A DNA stretch of 8,246 nucleotides from NCBI GenBank assembly GCA_965371355.1, contig CBDUYD010000131.1:1-8246 (forward strand). Reading direction: 5' to 3'. Of the stretch, positions 1 to 5,395 are shown one piece after another (within the stretch, counting starts at the first letter, position 1; each line of letters starts with the position of its first letter). A program made the translations under genes and the position numbers. Origin of the DNA: JASJHI01 sp965371355. Lineage in GTDB: Bacteria > Actinomycetota > Acidimicrobiia > Acidimicrobiales > Ilumatobacteraceae. The notes below the pieces were generated by a model. It had not been told where the DNA came from. It made no database searches and saw nothing but the letters and a program-made list of their open reading frames with translations.

Positions 1-271
1 GGACACCTGCGCCCGCCGAGAGTCTCAAGTCCAACAGGACGAGCGAATCGATCTCGGTGAACCCGGCCGAGAGAAAGGCCTCGGTCGATTTCGGGAACAG
101 CGCTCCGGTGCGGATACCGCGTAGACCGCGCCCTCTCGCGGCGGCGAGCCAGCCCGCGACGTCGTGCGAGGTGGGGATCATCTCGTGATCGACGAGCACG
201 AGATGACCTATGTCGGGCTCATGGGGCCACGCTCCGAGCCGCGCCCGAGCGGCAACGGTCGCCAGGTTCAC
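1..271 (-). CDS. Partial GNAT-like acetyltransferase (N-terminal part, runs off the left edge)
   Basis: An open frame of 90 codons plus one base starts at GTG 271 and is still open at base 1, so the C-terminus lies outside the window. The segment IRTGALFP (about residues 53-60) followed by AFLSAGFTEIDSLVLLDL (65-82) resembles the helix-plus-GF-strand part of GNAT N-acetyltransferases. If so, it transfers an acetyl group from acetyl-CoA to an unknown substrate in the cytosol. The GTG is chosen because a TACCGT box ends 7 bases before it, as expected for a leaderless message, and because the frame farther upstream has no ATG and no protein-like sequence. It is divergent from cca, with 157 bases between the two starts. 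I am fairly sure it is coding and less sure of the family, because the acetyl-CoA loop is not visible. Confidence 0.55.
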   Translation of the reverse strand, partial: MNLATVAARARLGAWPHEPDIGHLVLVDHEMIPTSHDVAGWLAAARGRGLRGIRTGALFPKSTEAFLSAGFTEIDSLVLLDLRLSAGAGV

Positions 272-274
272 TCC

Positions 275-307
275 ATCGACGGTAGAGGATCGACGGTAGG
301 GGATCGG
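275..307. repeat. 14-bp tandem repeat, 2.4 copies, carrying a duplicated -10-like box
   Basis: Units ATCGACGGTAGAGG (275-288) and ATCGACGGTAGGGG (289-302) differ at one base, and a third partial unit ATCGG follows (303-307). On the minus strand each full unit contains TACCGT. The proximal copy lies at the right distance to drive the GNAT-like gene, and the second lies 14 bases farther upstream. Confidence 0.75.
279..284 (-). promoter_or_regulatory. Candidate -10 box for the leftward GNAT-like gene (leaderless)
   Basis: Read on the minus strand this is TACCGT, matching the TAnnnT pattern of actinobacterial -10 elements. Seven bases separate it from GTG at 271, so transcription would begin at or next to the start codon. 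No convincing -35 hexamer is visible. Confidence 0.45.
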
Positions 308-416
308 AGCGCCAGGGGGACACCGCCGGAAAATGCCGCCGGAGCATCCGGGGTGGAACGCACGCGGTCGGGCGTTTCCGGGTGTCGACGTCGGCGTCTC
401 GGCCCGCCGTGGGCAA

Positions 417-422
417 TAGCCT
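417..422 (+). promoter_or_regulatory. Candidate -10 box for cca (leaderless)
   Basis: TAGCCT is followed by six bases and then the GTG start at 429. That spacing puts the first transcribed base at the start codon. It supports GTG 429 over the in-frame ATG at 447, which has no well-placed Shine-Dalgarno. No good -35 element is seen. Confidence 0.45.
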
Positions 423-428
423 GTCGAG

Positions 429-1865
429 GTGGTCCCAGAACGCTTCATGCCGGTGCTGCGCGAACTCGCACCTCTGGCCGATCGGTTTGCCGGCGCCGGA
501 TTCCGTCTCTATCTCGTCGGTGGCACGGTCCGCGATCTGCTGCTCGGTGAGGGCCGGGGCGATCACGACCTCGACCTGACGACCGACGCCCGACCTGACG
601 ACATCAAGCGGTGTCTCGACGGCTGGGCCGATGCCATCTGGACACAGGGCGAACGGTTCGGCACGATCGGCGCCCACCGCCGCCGCGCCGATGGCGGGGT
701 GCGTCCGTACGAGATCACCACGTTCCGCGCCGAGGCGTACACCGACGCGTCGCGCAAGCCTCACGTCGAGTTCGCGGACGACATCGAGGTCGATCTCTCC
801 CGGCGCGATTTCACGGTCAACTCGATGGCTCTCGAACTCGGTGGTGACGACGCGGCACTCGTCGATCCGTTCGACGGTGCGCTCGATCTCGCCTCCGGGG
901 TTCTCCGCACGCCGCTCGCACCCGAGGTGAGTTTCAACGACGACCCGCTGAGGATGCTGCGCGCGGCCCGCTTCATCGCCAAGCACGAGCTCGAGCCGAC
1001 CGCTGAGTTGGTCGCCGCGGTCCGCGACCTCGCGCCTCGGCTCGAGATCGTCTCGGCCGAGCGGATCCGCGACGAACTCGACAAGTTGATCACGGTCGAT
1101 CATCCCGCCGCCGGGCTCTGGTTCCTCGTCGATACCGGCCTCGCCGAACAGTTCCTGCCCGAGCTCCCTGCGATGCGTCTCGAACACGATCCGATCCACC
1201 GCCACAAGGACGTGCTCACCCACACGATCGCGGTCGTCGACAACGTTCGCCCTCCGCACGAATCCGGCGCCGACGACGATCCCTTCGACTTCCGGATCAC
1301 GAGGCTCGCGGCGTTGTTCCATGACGTCGGCAAGCCGCGGACCCGCGGGTACGCAGCCGGCAAGGGGACCACATTCCACCACCACGACGCGGTCGGCGCG
1401 CGGATGACCCGCAAGCGGTTGACCGCGCTGCGCTACTCCAACGACGACGTGGCGAAGGTGACCGAACTCGTTGCGCTGCACCTCCGTTTCCACACCTACT
1501 CGATGGGGTGGTCCGACTCGGCCGTGCGTCGATATGTCAGAGATGCCGGCGACCTCCTCGACGAACTCAACGTGTTGACCCGCGGCGACTGTACGACACG
1601 CAATGCCAAGAAGGCGGCGCGGCTCTCGCGTCGGATGGACGAACTCGAGGAACGGATCACCGAACTCGCGGCGGCCGAGGAACTCGCCTCGCTGCGTCCC
1701 GAACTCGATGGGAACCAGGTGATCGAGCAGCTCGGGATCGATCCGGGGCGAGAGGTCGGCGATGCGATGAGGTTCCTGATGGAGATCCGGCTCGAGGAGG
1801 GCGTGATCGGCGACGAAGCGATCCGCAAGCGCCTCGACGCCTGGTGGTCCGACCGTCCGAACTGA
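429..1865 (+). CDS. cca: CCA tRNA nucleotidyltransferase (PcnA-type, with HD domain)
   Basis: This enzyme adds or repairs the 3'-terminal CCA of tRNAs from CTP and ATP in the cytosol. The 478-residue product has the class II nucleotidyltransferase head: GGTVRD (31-36), the metal-binding D47-x-D49, and RRDFTVNSMA (125-134). Next come the nucleotide-recognition helix DDPLRMLRAARF (171-182) and ERIRDEL (211-217). An HD-type domain follows, with a histidine-rich stretch (253-265), HDVGK (298-302), HHHD (317-320) and H351. Length and layout match the mycobacterial PcnA protein (Rv3907c, about 480 residues). The old name poly(A) polymerase is less likely for this lineage. GTG 429 is preferred for its leaderless promoter; ATG 447 would remove only six residues. 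It converges on the methyltransferase-like gene. All key residues appear intact. Confidence 0.95.
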   Translation: MVPERFMPVLRELAPLADRFAGAGFRLYLVGGTVRDLLLGEGRGDHDLDLTTDARPDDIKRCLDGWADAIWTQGERFGTIGAHRRRADGGVRPYEITTFRAEAYTDASRKPHVEFADDIEVDLSRRDFTVNSMALELGGDDAALVDPFDGALDLASGVLRTPLAPEVSFNDDPLRMLRAARFIAKHELEPTAELVAAVRDLAPRLEIVSAERIRDELDKLITVDHPAAGLWFLVDTGLAEQFLPELPAMRLEHDPIHRHKDVLTHTIAVVDNVRPPHESGADDDPFDFRITRLAALFHDVGKPRTRGYAAGKGTTFHHHDAVGARMTRKRLTALRYSNDDVAKVTELVALHLRFHTYSMGWSDSAVRRYVRDAGDLLDELNVLTRGDCTTRNAKKAARLSRRMDELEERITELAAAEELASLRPELDGNQVIEQLGIDPGREVGDAMRFLMEIRLEEGVIGDEAIRKRLDAWWSDRPN

Positions 1866-1871
1866 TCCAAA

Positions 1872-1899
1872 GCCCGATCGCGGCACCGGTCGATCGGGC
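1872..1899. terminator. Hairpin after cca (first of two)
   Basis: GCCCGATCG (1872-1880) pairs perfectly with CGATCGGGC (1891-1899) across a 10-base loop, starting seven bases after the cca stop. There is no U-tract, so it resembles the U-poor hairpins common in GC-rich actinobacteria. GCACCGG also occurs twice here (1883-1889 and 1898-1904). Confidence 0.55.
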
Positions 1900-1913
1900 A
1901 CCGGCCGGGGATT

Positions 1914-1962
1914 CTCGTGCGGATGTTGCGCCAGCGCTCCCGGTGCGCAACATCCTCACGAG
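1914..1962. terminator. Long hairpin between convergent genes (likely bidirectional terminator)
   Basis: CTCGTG (1914-1919) plus GGATGTTGCGC (1921-1931) pair with GCGCAACATCC (1945-1955) plus CACGAG (1957-1962). That is 17 pairs with one mismatch (C1920/T1956) and a 13-base loop. It lies midway between the stops of cca and the methyltransferase-like gene, so it can serve both strands. No T-run follows on either strand. Confidence 0.65.
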
Positions 1963-1993
1963 TTGCCATGGTTCGGGTGGGTGGAGGGGCCGG

Positions 1994-2563
1994 TCAGGAG
2001 CCTTCCTTGCGGGCGCGCAGGATGAGGGTGGTCGGGATGGGGCCGGCGGCGCCGACGCCGAGTTCGATCACCTGGTCGACGCGGAAGTTGGCGCGTCCGA
2101 GGGCGGTGAACCACTCGCCGATCGAGCGGTCGCCGATGCCGTAGTGGCGGTCGGCGCTCACCGACTGGAACGGGTGGGGCGTCGAGATCACGAACGGCAT
2201 GCTCAGCGCGAGGATGCGGTGCACCTGTCGCAGCAGGCGCCCGAGATCGTCGACGTCGCCGAGCGTCTGCGCCGCGACGACGACGTCACAGGTTCCCGAT
2301 GTGATGGCGCCGAGATCGGCGAGTCCGGTCTCGTGACATTGCACGCTGACCTCGGCCTGCTCGGCGCGCCGGCGTAGTTCGCTGACCCGGTCCGGGCGCG
2401 CGTCTACGGCGATCGCCCGGGCGCCGGCGCGCGCGAAGGCGATCGAGTTCATCCACTCGGACACGCCGAGTTCGACGGCGCGCTTCGCGTCGCCGACGTC
2501 TCCGCAGAGCCTCAACTCGGCCTCGCCGGGAATCGCGGATCCGTAGGTGATGTTGGCGACCAC
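1994..2563 (-). CDS. Class I SAM-dependent methyltransferase-like protein
   Basis: The 189-residue product has a Rossmann-type layout. VELGVSEWMNSIAFA (30-44) stands where motif I should be, IAVDA (51-55) gives the acidic residue after strand 2, and CDVVVAAQTLGDVDDLGRLL (92-111) followed by a helix resembles motifs II-III. A later stretch, MPFVISTPHPF (122-132), resembles the strand-4/5 region of type-11 methyltransferases. Motif I lacks the usual GxGxG, so cofactor binding may be altered or lost; the substrate is unknown. The frame remains open upstream to base 2851, but that part lies opposite the DUF5318 gene and is not protein-like. GTG 2563 is chosen because residues from there onward look natural and a weak -10 box sits six bases before it. 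Only 64 bases separate it from the divergent DUF5318 start. Confidence 0.75.
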   Translation of the reverse strand: MVANITYGSAIPGEAELRLCGDVGDAKRAVELGVSEWMNSIAFARAGARAIAVDARPDRVSELRRRAEQAEVSVQCHETGLADLGAITSGTCDVVVAAQTLGDVDDLGRLLRQVHRILALSMPFVISTPHPFQSVSADRHYGIGDRSIGEWFTALGRANFRVDQVIELGVGAAGPIPTTLILRARKEGS

Positions 2564-2569
2564 GCCCCC

Positions 2570-2575
2570 AGTCTG
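2570..2575 (-). promoter_or_regulatory. Weak candidate -10 box for the methyltransferase-like gene
   Basis: On the minus strand this reads CAGACT, followed by GGGGGC and then GTG at 2563. Only the second and last bases match TAnnnT, but the six-base spacing equals that seen before cca, again suggesting a leaderless message. Confidence 0.3.
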
Positions 2576-2613
2576 GCCGCTCGGGCCGTGGTCGTCGCGG
2601 ATCGGTGACGGGC

Positions 2614-2619
2614 TACCCT
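2614..2619 (+). promoter_or_regulatory. Candidate -10 box for the DUF5318 gene (leaderless)
   Basis: TACCCT is followed by eight bases and ATG 2628, so transcription should begin within a base or two of the start codon. No Shine-Dalgarno precedes the ATG, which fits leaderless translation. Confidence 0.5.
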
Positions 2620-2627
2620 CGTTGGGC

Positions 2628-3023
2628 ATGAGCTTCTCGGTGCGGGCCGTCAACGGCACCGACGGCTCGCGCGGCATCATCGACCACCGTCTGGCGCGCC
2701 TGATGCTCATCAACGAGGTCAGGAAGGGCCGCGTCCCGCTCGAGACGGTCTGTGACGCGCACCCCGAACTGATCCGCGCGGCGAGGAACGTCGGCACGAA
2801 GACCGAGACGACGTGTCCGATCTGCGAGGAGACCGACCTGCGACTCGTCACCTACGTGTTCGGCCACGGCATCGGTCCCCAGGGGCGCTGCGTGTCGACC
2901 GCCAAGCAGATGCGCGCACTCAATGCGCGGTCGGCCGAGTTGAGCGCGTATGTCGTCGAGGCGTGCGTCGAGTGCCGGTGGAATCATCTGCTCCGGATCC
3001 TGCCCATCGGCGGACGGGTCTGA
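2628..3023 (+). CDS. DUF5318 family zinc-ribbon protein
   Basis: This 131-residue protein has two CxxC pairs, CPIC (63-66) and CVEC (113-116), placed like the two knuckles of a zinc ribbon. The second runs into RWNH, then a hydrophobic strand. The pattern and the DAHPELIRAARNVG segment (43-56) match the actinobacterial DUF5318 family. Its M. tuberculosis member, Rv0049, lies four genes before rpsF (Rv0053). The function is unknown; a nucleic-acid or protein-binding role is only a guess from the fold. ATG 2628 is favoured by the adjacent -10 box, although the frame is open farther upstream. Its last codons overlap, or directly abut, the DUF192 gene, so the two are probably co-transcribed. Confidence 0.85.
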   Translation: MSFSVRAVNGTDGSRGIIDHRLARLMLINEVRKGRVPLETVCDAHPELIRAARNVGTKTETTCPICEETDLRLVTYVFGHGIGPQGRCVSTAKQMRALNARSAELSAYVVEACVECRWNHLLRILPIGGRV

Positions 3024-3688
3024 GGGCGCACGCGCTCGTCGCCGCGGCTCTCGTCGCGGTCGGCGCGGCGTGTGGCGGCACCGACGACGGCCCCTCGACC
3101 GAAGCGCCCGCCGCGACGGTGTCCGCCGGCGACGATGCCGGCGCGGTCGTGACGTCAGGATCCGGCACGCCCGCGACATCGGATTCTGAAGCATCGGATT
3201 CTGAACCGGCCGCATCGTCGGATGCCGGCTCGCCGGCGGCATCGGAACCCGGGGGGGTCCAGCCGATCGGCTTCACCACGGCAACGGTTCGCATCACCGA
3301 GGTCGACGGCGAAGTGTGTGATGTCTGCGTGTGGCTCGCCGATGTTGCCGACGAACGCAGCCGAGGCTTGATGGGCGTGACCGACCTCGGCGATGCGGCG
3401 GGGATGTTGTTCGTCTACCCCTCGCCGGTCGCCTCGAACTTCTACATGTTCCAGACGCCGAGACCGCTGTCGATCGCATGGTTCGCCGAGGACGGCACGT
3501 TCGTCGGCGAGTCCGACATGGCACCGTGCCTGGGTGTCCCCGCGGACGAGTGTGAGCGCTACCCCCCCGGCGCCGAGTACCTGATGGCCCTCGAGGTCTT
3601 TGAGGGCGAACTCCCCGGCCTCGGGATCGGCGCAGGGGCGAGTCTCGAACTGATCGCCGGCTCGGAGGCGGTGAGGTGCTCACCATAG
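2978..3688 (+). CDS. Secreted or lipid-anchored DUF192 protein
   Basis: The C-terminal part (about residues 100-225) is a DUF192 domain: RSRGLMG (127-133), AGMLFVYPSP (141-150), FYMFQTPRPLSIAWFAEDG, then DMAPC and a Y-A-LEV-type end. Before it are a hydrophobic stretch (ALVAAALVAVGAAC, cysteine 32) and a 60-residue Ala/Ser/Asp/Glu/Gly linker, typical of an exported lipoprotein. The lipobox is weak because Gly, not Leu, occupies position -3. The role of DUF192 proteins is not established. The start is uncertain. GTG 2978 is the nearest usual start and overlaps the DUF5318 gene by 46 bases. CTG 3020, overlapping the upstream TGA, would give a neater signal peptide. A G7 run (3251-3257) and a C7 run (3562-3568) lie inside the gene, but the frame is intact across both. 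Confidence 0.8.
   Translation: MESSAPDPAHRRTGLRAHALVAAALVAVGAACGGTDDGPSTEAPAATVSAGDDAGAVVTSGSGTPATSDSEASDSEPAASSDAGSPAASEPGGVQPIGFTTATVRITEVDGEVCDVCVWLADVADERSRGLMGVTDLGDAAGMLFVYPSPVASNFYMFQTPRPLSIAWFAEDGTFVGESDMAPCLGVPADECERYPPGAEYLMALEVFEGELPGLGIGAGASLELIAGSEAVRCSP
3178..3205. repeat. 13-bp direct repeat in the DUF192 linker (15-base period)
   Basis: ATCGGATTCTGAA occurs at 3178-3190 and 3193-3205. The 15-base period duplicates the peptide SDSEA/SDSEP in the linker between signal peptide and domain. The codons are AT-richer than their surroundings. Confidence 0.8.
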
Positions 3689-3697
3689 GGATCGCGT

Positions 3698-3742
3698 TCT
3701 CGGTCCCGAATCCGCGCCCTCTCGCCGGATCTCGGACCGAGA
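3698..3742 (+). terminator. Compound hairpin after the DUF192 gene
   Basis: TCTCGGTCC (3698-3706) pairs with GGACCGAGA (3734-3742). Inside, ATCCG (3710-3714) pairs with CGGAT (3726-3730), separated from the outer stem by a 3x3 internal loop. It begins ten bases after the TAG stop and has no U-tract. It probably ends the DUF5318-DUF192 unit and insulates the ribosomal operon. Confidence 0.6.
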
Positions 3743-3746
3743 GCCC

Positions 3747-3790
3747 GTGAAACCGGCCGACATCGGGTTCACGCCGGGTTCGCGCCGGGT
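3747..3790. repeat. 11-bp tandem repeat and imperfect inverted repeat before rpsF
   Basis: CGGGTTCACGC (3764-3774) and CGGGTTCGCGC (3775-3785) are near-identical, followed by a partial third copy. GTGAAACC (3747-3754) also nearly pairs (7 of 8) with GGGTTCAC (3765-3772). The role is unknown; the site lies between a terminator and the rpsF promoter region. Confidence 0.5.
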
Positions 3791-3839
3791 CGGGGGCGCG
3801 GCGCCCGCGGGCCTTTGTGACACCCCCCGGTCAGGATGG

Positions 3840-3856
3840 TCGACATGACACGTCGA
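3840..3856. promoter_or_regulatory. Short inverted repeat upstream of the rpsF promoter region (possible operator)
   Basis: TCGAC (3840-3844) and GTCGA (3852-3856) are perfect inverted arms around ATGACAC. The site lies 24 bases before the candidate TAGGGT -10 box, where an activator or repressor could bind. Five-base arms can occur by chance. Confidence 0.25.
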
Positions 3857-3879
3857 GGCAGAGATCACCATCGGCCCGA

Positions 3880-3885
3880 TAGGGT
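3880..3885 (+). promoter_or_regulatory. Candidate -10 box of the rpsF operon
   Basis: TAGGGT fits TAnnnT and would give a leader of about 80 bases. No matching -35 hexamer is seen 16-18 bases upstream. CATATT at 3895-3900 is an alternative. The 287 bases before rpsF contain no gene that I can support. Confidence 0.35.
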
Positions 3886-3906
3886 GGTGCGGTCCATATT
3901 GGCCCT

Positions 3907-3945
3907 GCCCCACACCGGGGCTCCGGCGCCCGCTTCATCGGCGGG
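3907..3945 (+). promoter_or_regulatory. Hairpins in the rpsF leader (possible S6:S18 feedback site)
   Basis: GCCCC (3907-3911) can pair with GGGGC (3917-3921), and CCCGC (3929-3933) with GCGGG (3941-3945). CCG triplets lie in and between them. Many rpsF-rpsR operons carry a leader motif, a CCG bulge next to a hairpin, bound by the S6:S18 complex. The general arrangement here would allow it, but I could not fit the published shape cleanly. Confidence 0.25.
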
Positions 3946-3975
3946 TCGACGGATCCGAAGGGAGGAATCGCACGT

Positions 3976-4305
3976 ATGCGTGCTTACGAAATGATGATCA
4001 TCATCGACGGCGATGTCGATGATCCGAAGGCCCAGGCCTACATGAAGACCGTGACCGACGGGGTCGCGGCGGCCGGTGGAGAACTCCACGGCAAGATCGA
4101 CTGGTGGGGCAAGCGCCAGTTCGCCTATGCGATCAACAAGAAGCCCTCCGGCTACTACATGGTCACCGAGATCATCGCGCCGCCCGGAGCCCTCGACGAG
4201 CTCGAGCGCACGCTCCGCCTCGCGGACGACGTCGTCCGCCACAAGCTCATCCGTCTGCCCGATGCCGAGGCCGAGCGCCGCGGCATGGTGGTCACCGCTG
4301 CCTGA
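3976..4305 (+). CDS. rpsF: 30S ribosomal protein bS6
   Basis: bS6 pairs with bS18 and binds the central domain of 16S rRNA in the small subunit. The 109-residue product opens with MRAYEMMIIIDGDVDD and contains WWGKRQFAYAINKKPSGYY (43-61) and a conserved VVRHKLIRL near the end (85-93). The N-terminal strand and this central segment are the hallmarks of the family. Its length is close to other actinobacterial S6 proteins, with about a dozen extra C-terminal residues. A good GGGAGG Shine-Dalgarno (3960-3965) sits ten bases before ATG 3976. It is the first gene of the rpsF-ssb-rpsR-rplI operon; ssb follows after 28 bases. Confidence 0.97.
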   Translation: MRAYEMMIIIDGDVDDPKAQAYMKTVTDGVAAAGGELHGKIDWWGKRQFAYAINKKPSGYYMVTEIIAPPGALDELERTLRLADDVVRHKLIRLPDAEAERRGMVVTAA

Positions 4306-4333
4306 GCCGCAGCAGCAACAAAGGGGAAATCAC

Positions 4334-4822
4334 ATGGCACAGGGAAACAACGTCACACTCGTCGGCAACCTCACGAGGGATCCGGAGCTGCGTTACACGC
4401 CGTCCGGCCTCGGGGTCGCGGCCCTAGGGATCGCCGTCAATCACCGCCGCCAGGTCAATGGCGAGTGGCAGGAAGAGGTGTCCTTCTTCAACATCACCGC
4501 GTTCGGCGACATGGGCGAGAACGTGGCCGCGAGCCTCAACAAGGGCAACCGGATCATGGTCAGCGGCCGGCTTCAGCAGCGCTCTTATGAGACCAAAGAG
4601 GGCGAGAAGCGCAACGTCGTCGAAGTGATCGCCGACGAGATCGGACCCAGCCTGCGCTGGGCCCGCGCCCAAGTCGAACGCATCAGCCGTGACTCCGCCG
4701 ACGGCGGCGGTGGCGGACAAGGCGGTGGCGGACAAGGCGGTGGCGGACAAGGCGACGGTGGCGGTGGCGGCGGTGCCGCACGAGCCCCCGATCCCGTCTA
4801 CGGCGACGAAGAGCCGTTCTGA
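4334..4822 (+). CDS. ssb: Single-stranded DNA-binding protein
   Basis: SSB coats single-stranded DNA at replication forks and repair sites and recruits partner proteins through its C-terminal tip. The 162-residue product has the OB-fold (about 1-110): NNVTLVGNLTRDPELRYTPS (5-24), NGEWQEEVSFFNITAFGD (42-59) and KGNRIMVSGRLQQRSYE (70-86). A glycine-rich linker (124-147) follows, built mostly from a 15-base DNA repeat. The acidic end GDEEPF corresponds to the usual DDDIPF partner-binding tip, but with fewer acids and no Ile. ATG 4334 follows a purine-rich AAAGGGGAAA site. It lies 28 bases after rpsF and 59 before rpsR, so it is translated as part of the ribosomal operon. Residues 1-110 are ordinary for the family. 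Confidence 0.97.
   Translation: MAQGNNVTLVGNLTRDPELRYTPSGLGVAALGIAVNHRRQVNGEWQEEVSFFNITAFGDMGENVAASLNKGNRIMVSGRLQQRSYETKEGEKRNVVEVIADEIGPSLRWARAQVERISRDSADGGGGGQGGGGQGGGGQGDGGGGGGAARAPDPVYGDEEPF
4706..4750. repeat. Three perfect 15-bp tandem repeats in ssb
   Basis: GGCGGTGGCGGACAA occurs at 4706-4720, 4721-4735 and 4736-4750 without a mismatch. It encodes Gly4-Gln units in the SSB linker. Perfect identity at the DNA level suggests recent or unstable expansion, so copy number may vary between strains. Confidence 0.9.
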
Positions 4823-4881
4823 TCGTTCGCACACCAAATCTCCTGTACAACTCTCTGCCGCACAACTGAGGAAGACACACG

Positions 4882-5394
4882 ATGGCAAGCAAGAAGAACC
4901 GGGCCCGTTCGGCCCGTGACGCCAACCCCCGCAAGTTCAAGAAGAAGACGAGCGTGCTCGTCATTGAAAAGGTCGAGTTCGTCGATTACAAAGACGTCGA
5001 CCTGCTCCAGCGCTTCATGAGCGACCGGGCCAAGATCCGCAACCGACGCGTTGCGGGCAACACCCTCCAGCAACAGCGCGAGGTCGCCAACGCGATCAAG
5101 AACGCGCGCGAGATGGCGCTCCTGCCGTACTTCAAGCGCGTCGCGTCCACACGTACGGGTGGACGCCGCGGCGACGATCGCCGCGGCGGTCGTGACGAGT
5201 CGCGCGACCGGCGCCCGAGCGAGGGCGCCTCGACCGATGAGAAGCCGACCGATGAGAAGCCGACCGATGAGCGGTCGGACCAGGCCGCGGCGGTCGAGAA
5301 CGTCGAGGGTGCCGAGGTTGCTGCCGAGGTCGGCGCCGACGTCGTTGTCGACGTCGCCGCAGAGGCCGTCGCGACGAGCAGCGAGGAGTCCTGA
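4882..5394 (+). CDS. rpsR: 30S ribosomal protein bS18, cysteine-free, with long C-terminal extension
   Basis: bS18 is the partner of bS6 in the small-subunit platform. The core is clear: VDYKDVDLLQRFMSDRAKIR (34-53), NRRVAGNTLQQQREVANAIK (54-73) and NAREMALLPYF (74-84). Two things are odd. The zinc-binding CxxC positions found in many actinobacterial S18 proteins are replaced in KKTSVLVIEK, and the whole protein has no cysteine. It is also 170 residues long, where S18 is normally 75-90. Residues 86-111 are rich in Arg, Gly and Asp, 118-131 are TDEKP repeats, and 132-170 form an Ala/Val/Glu-rich acidic tail. The frame is continuous, with no sign of a fused gene. A GAGGAAG site (4868-4874) precedes ATG 4882. 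The stop is one base before the rplI start, so translation is probably coupled. Confidence 0.95.
   Translation: MASKKNRARSARDANPRKFKKKTSVLVIEKVEFVDYKDVDLLQRFMSDRAKIRNRRVAGNTLQQQREVANAIKNAREMALLPYFKRVASTRTGGRRGDDRRGGRDESRDRRPSEGASTDEKPTDEKPTDERSDQAAAVENVEGAEVAAEVGADVVVDVAAEAVATSSEES
5231..5275. repeat. 15-bp tandem repeats in the rpsR tail
   Basis: CGACCGATGAGAAGC occurs at 5231-5245 and 5246-5260, with a diverged third copy CGACCGATGAGCGGT at 5261-5275. The units encode TDEKP, TDEKP and TDERS in the S18 extension. The period is the same 15 bases as in ssb and the DUF192 gene. Confidence 0.85.
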
Positions 5395-5395
5395 G

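Noticed and set aside
320..355. CCGG/ATGC inverted repeat between the GNAT-like gene and cca
   Set aside because: The arms are short and interrupted by an AAA bulge; in DNA this GC-rich it is within chance.
219..1901. Very long open frame on the minus strand opposite cca
   Set aside because: It is rich in Arg, Glu, Val and Asp with no recognisable motif, and it mirrors the cca codons. Open antisense frames are common in GC-rich genes; cca has every catalytic motif.
3815..3837. TTGTGA ... CAGGAT as a sigma-70 type promoter before rpsF
   Set aside because: The spacer is only 11 bases, too short for a normal -35/-10 pair.
4683..4964. Arg/His-rich minus-strand frame across the ssb repeats
   Set aside because: Its repetitive peptide only reflects the antisense of the 15-base ssb repeat.
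4706..5275. Repeat clusters that might suggest a CRISPR array
   Set aside because: Units are 15 bases, directly abutting, without spacers, and lie in frame inside ssb and rpsR.
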